A stretch of 64,000 nucleotides of DNA from JBBSJZ01 sp041751935 (GTDB lineage Bacteria > Planctomycetota > Planctomycetia > Pirellulales > Pirellulaceae), in the NCBI GenBank assembly GCA_041751935.1, contig JBGSIA010000061.1, forward strand, positions 62,001 through 126,000, given 5' to 3'. The notes beneath the pieces were generated by a model. It was given only the letters and a program-made list of their open reading frames with translations, was not told the origin of the DNA and made no database searches. Positions 63,143 to 64,000 of this stretch are shown here, one piece after another (the stretch's first letter is position 1; each line of letters starts with the position of its first letter). A program made the position numbers and the translations under genes.

Positions 63143-64000
63143 ATTTGCACGAGCTTGTTGAAGATACGTACGCCGAAGGTTTTCGCAGTATCTATGGCGA
63201 GATCCTGATTACGGCTCGCGATGAGCGGTGGCTGAGACACTGCGTGAACGCGGTCACTGGGCACGCATCCAGTACGATCCTGTGTGATTGCGAGTCGGGT
63301 GTTGCACAGTGGATCTCTGCCGACGAAGCAGCCGCTGGAGCGACCCCAGACGGTCGCATCGGTGCCGTCGTACAGTTTCATGTGCCGCGATTCCGCAAGG
63401 ATCGACGCGAGCATTTAGAGAAGGTGATGATGGCTCGTATCAGTCAAAACGTGCTGACGTGTCCCACGACGAGTTGCTTTAACCGGCTGGATACCGAAGA
63501 TTACTTCAAGCTGGGTCGAAAGATTGCGTTGTTTGGCGATCGGTATCAGTTTCGCGATACGCGTCACGGTGAACGAGGTTGGGTGATACCGATTCTTGGC
63601 GGCGAGTTTTTTCTGTCACGTCGTTTCGGTTTCCAAGATGGCGTGATGGGCGGAAATTTATGGTTTTTTGGACCAAGTATCGACGTCGCTGTGGACGCCG
63701 CTGAGCGTGCCGCGATCGCTGCGGAAGGGACACCGAACGTCGTTACAACATTTCCAGGCGGCGTTGCAGCAAGCGGCAGCCGTGCGGGAAGCAGTTACGA
63801 TTTTCTAATTGCGTCAACCTATGCAGAGTTCTGTCCAACTTTGCGTACGAAACTGGGCGAGAAATCCAAGGTTCCACCGGGCGTCGAATGCATTATGGAA
63901 ATCATTGTCAACGGCCGAGATTTGGAAGCATTACAAGAAGCCACACGTCGTGCGATCCACGCTGCAGCAAGTGTTGAAGGGCTGATTCGCATCAGTGCCG
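63139..64000 (+). CDS. ftr: Formylmethanofuran:tetrahydromethanopterin formyltransferase (partial)
   Basis: 287 codons of an open frame that runs off the right edge; full-length Ftr is about 300 residues, so only the tail is missing. MNLHELVEDTYAEGFRSIYG then ILITARDERWLRHCVNAVTG start it; QNVLTCPTTSCFNRL, LGRKIALFGDRYQF, WVIPILGGEFFLSRRFGFQD, GVMGGNLWFFGPS and TTFPGGVAASGSRAGSSYDF follow Ftr in order. It transfers formyl between methanofuran and H4MPT in formaldehyde oxidation. Found in methanogens, methylotrophs and planctomycetes, where the role is less clear. Cotranslated with the cyclo-ligase gene. Confidence 0.93.
   Translation, partial: MNLHELVEDTYAEGFRSIYGEILITARDERWLRHCVNAVTGHASSTILCDCESGVAQWISADEAAAGATPDGRIGAVVQFHVPRFRKDRREHLEKVMMARISQNVLTCPTTSCFNRLDTEDYFKLGRKIALFGDRYQFRDTRHGERGWVIPILGGEFFLSRRFGFQDGVMGGNLWFFGPSIDVAVDAAERAAIAAEGTPNVVTTFPGGVAASGSRAGSSYDFLIASTYAEFCPTLRTKLGEKSKVPPGVECIMEIIVNGRDLEALQEATRRAIHAAASVEGLIRISA

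Overview
The window looks like chromosomal DNA of a planctomycete, most like the Pirellulales/Rhodopirellula group (family-content inference, not a database result). The signs are a heme-motif/DUF1549/DUF1553 protein paired with a DUF1501 protein, formylglycine-type sulfatases, a DUF1080 protein, a MoxR/DUF58/BatA-like/DUF4159 cluster, dockerin-like and LEPR-like surface-protein motifs, a bacterial formylmethanofuran-type C1 gene, and palindromic interspersed repeats.

Layout. 1-3.4 kb: the tail of a secreted glycosidase-like protein, a frameshifted dockerin-type surface-protein remnant, a serine-hydrolase homologue that has lost its catalytic Ser/Lys motif, and a small PDVDV-repeat lipoprotein. 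3.5-6.9 kb: a 1104-residue protein with two Ser/Thr kinase domains, one membrane helix and an extracytoplasmic NMT1/SsuA-like solute-binding domain. 7-13.3 kb: a DUF1549/1553 - DUF1501 - amidohydrolase operon; the first gene carries an in-frame palindromic repeat. 13.3-18 kb: relics of a sulfide:quinone-reductase-like flavoprotein, a DUF2254 membrane protein, a secreted cysteine-amidase-like protein and an SGNH esterase. 18-22.7 kb (minus): three overlapping or nearly abutting genes for a redox chain: cNMP-binding/4x[4Fe-4S] protein, His-rich membrane protein (cytochrome b-like), decaheme cytochrome c.

23-35 kb: a complete chemosensory locus. On the minus strand lie cheA (three Hpt and two CheW domains), cheW, an MCP, cheY, cheB, cheR and cheX; divergent on the plus strand lie a second cheY and cheX. 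The MCP is split by an ISAs1-family element with a 10-bp target duplication; exact excision would restore an 826-residue receptor. A MITE-like palindrome starts in the stop codon of the second cheX.

35.4-51.3 kb: a secreted propeller-like protein, then eight plus-strand genes, mostly overlapping: TPR/peptidase-MA, DUF4159, MoxR ATPase, DUF58, BatA-like VWA, a large coiled-coil membrane protein, a VWA/amidotransferase-like protein and a caspase-fold protein lacking the expected cysteine. This is a MoxR-VWA complex of unknown substrate.

51.3-64 kb: two sulfatases, DUF1080, a thioesterase/enoyl-CoA hydratase fusion, a membrane-anchored unknown, DUF1569, a DUF4347-heme peroxidase surface protein, rhamnulokinase, 5-formyl-THF cyclo-ligase and, cut by the window end, formylmethanofuran:H4MPT formyltransferase. 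Together they fit catabolism of sulfated, rhamnose-containing polysaccharide plus C1 metabolism. No tRNA, rRNA or CRISPR array was recognised.
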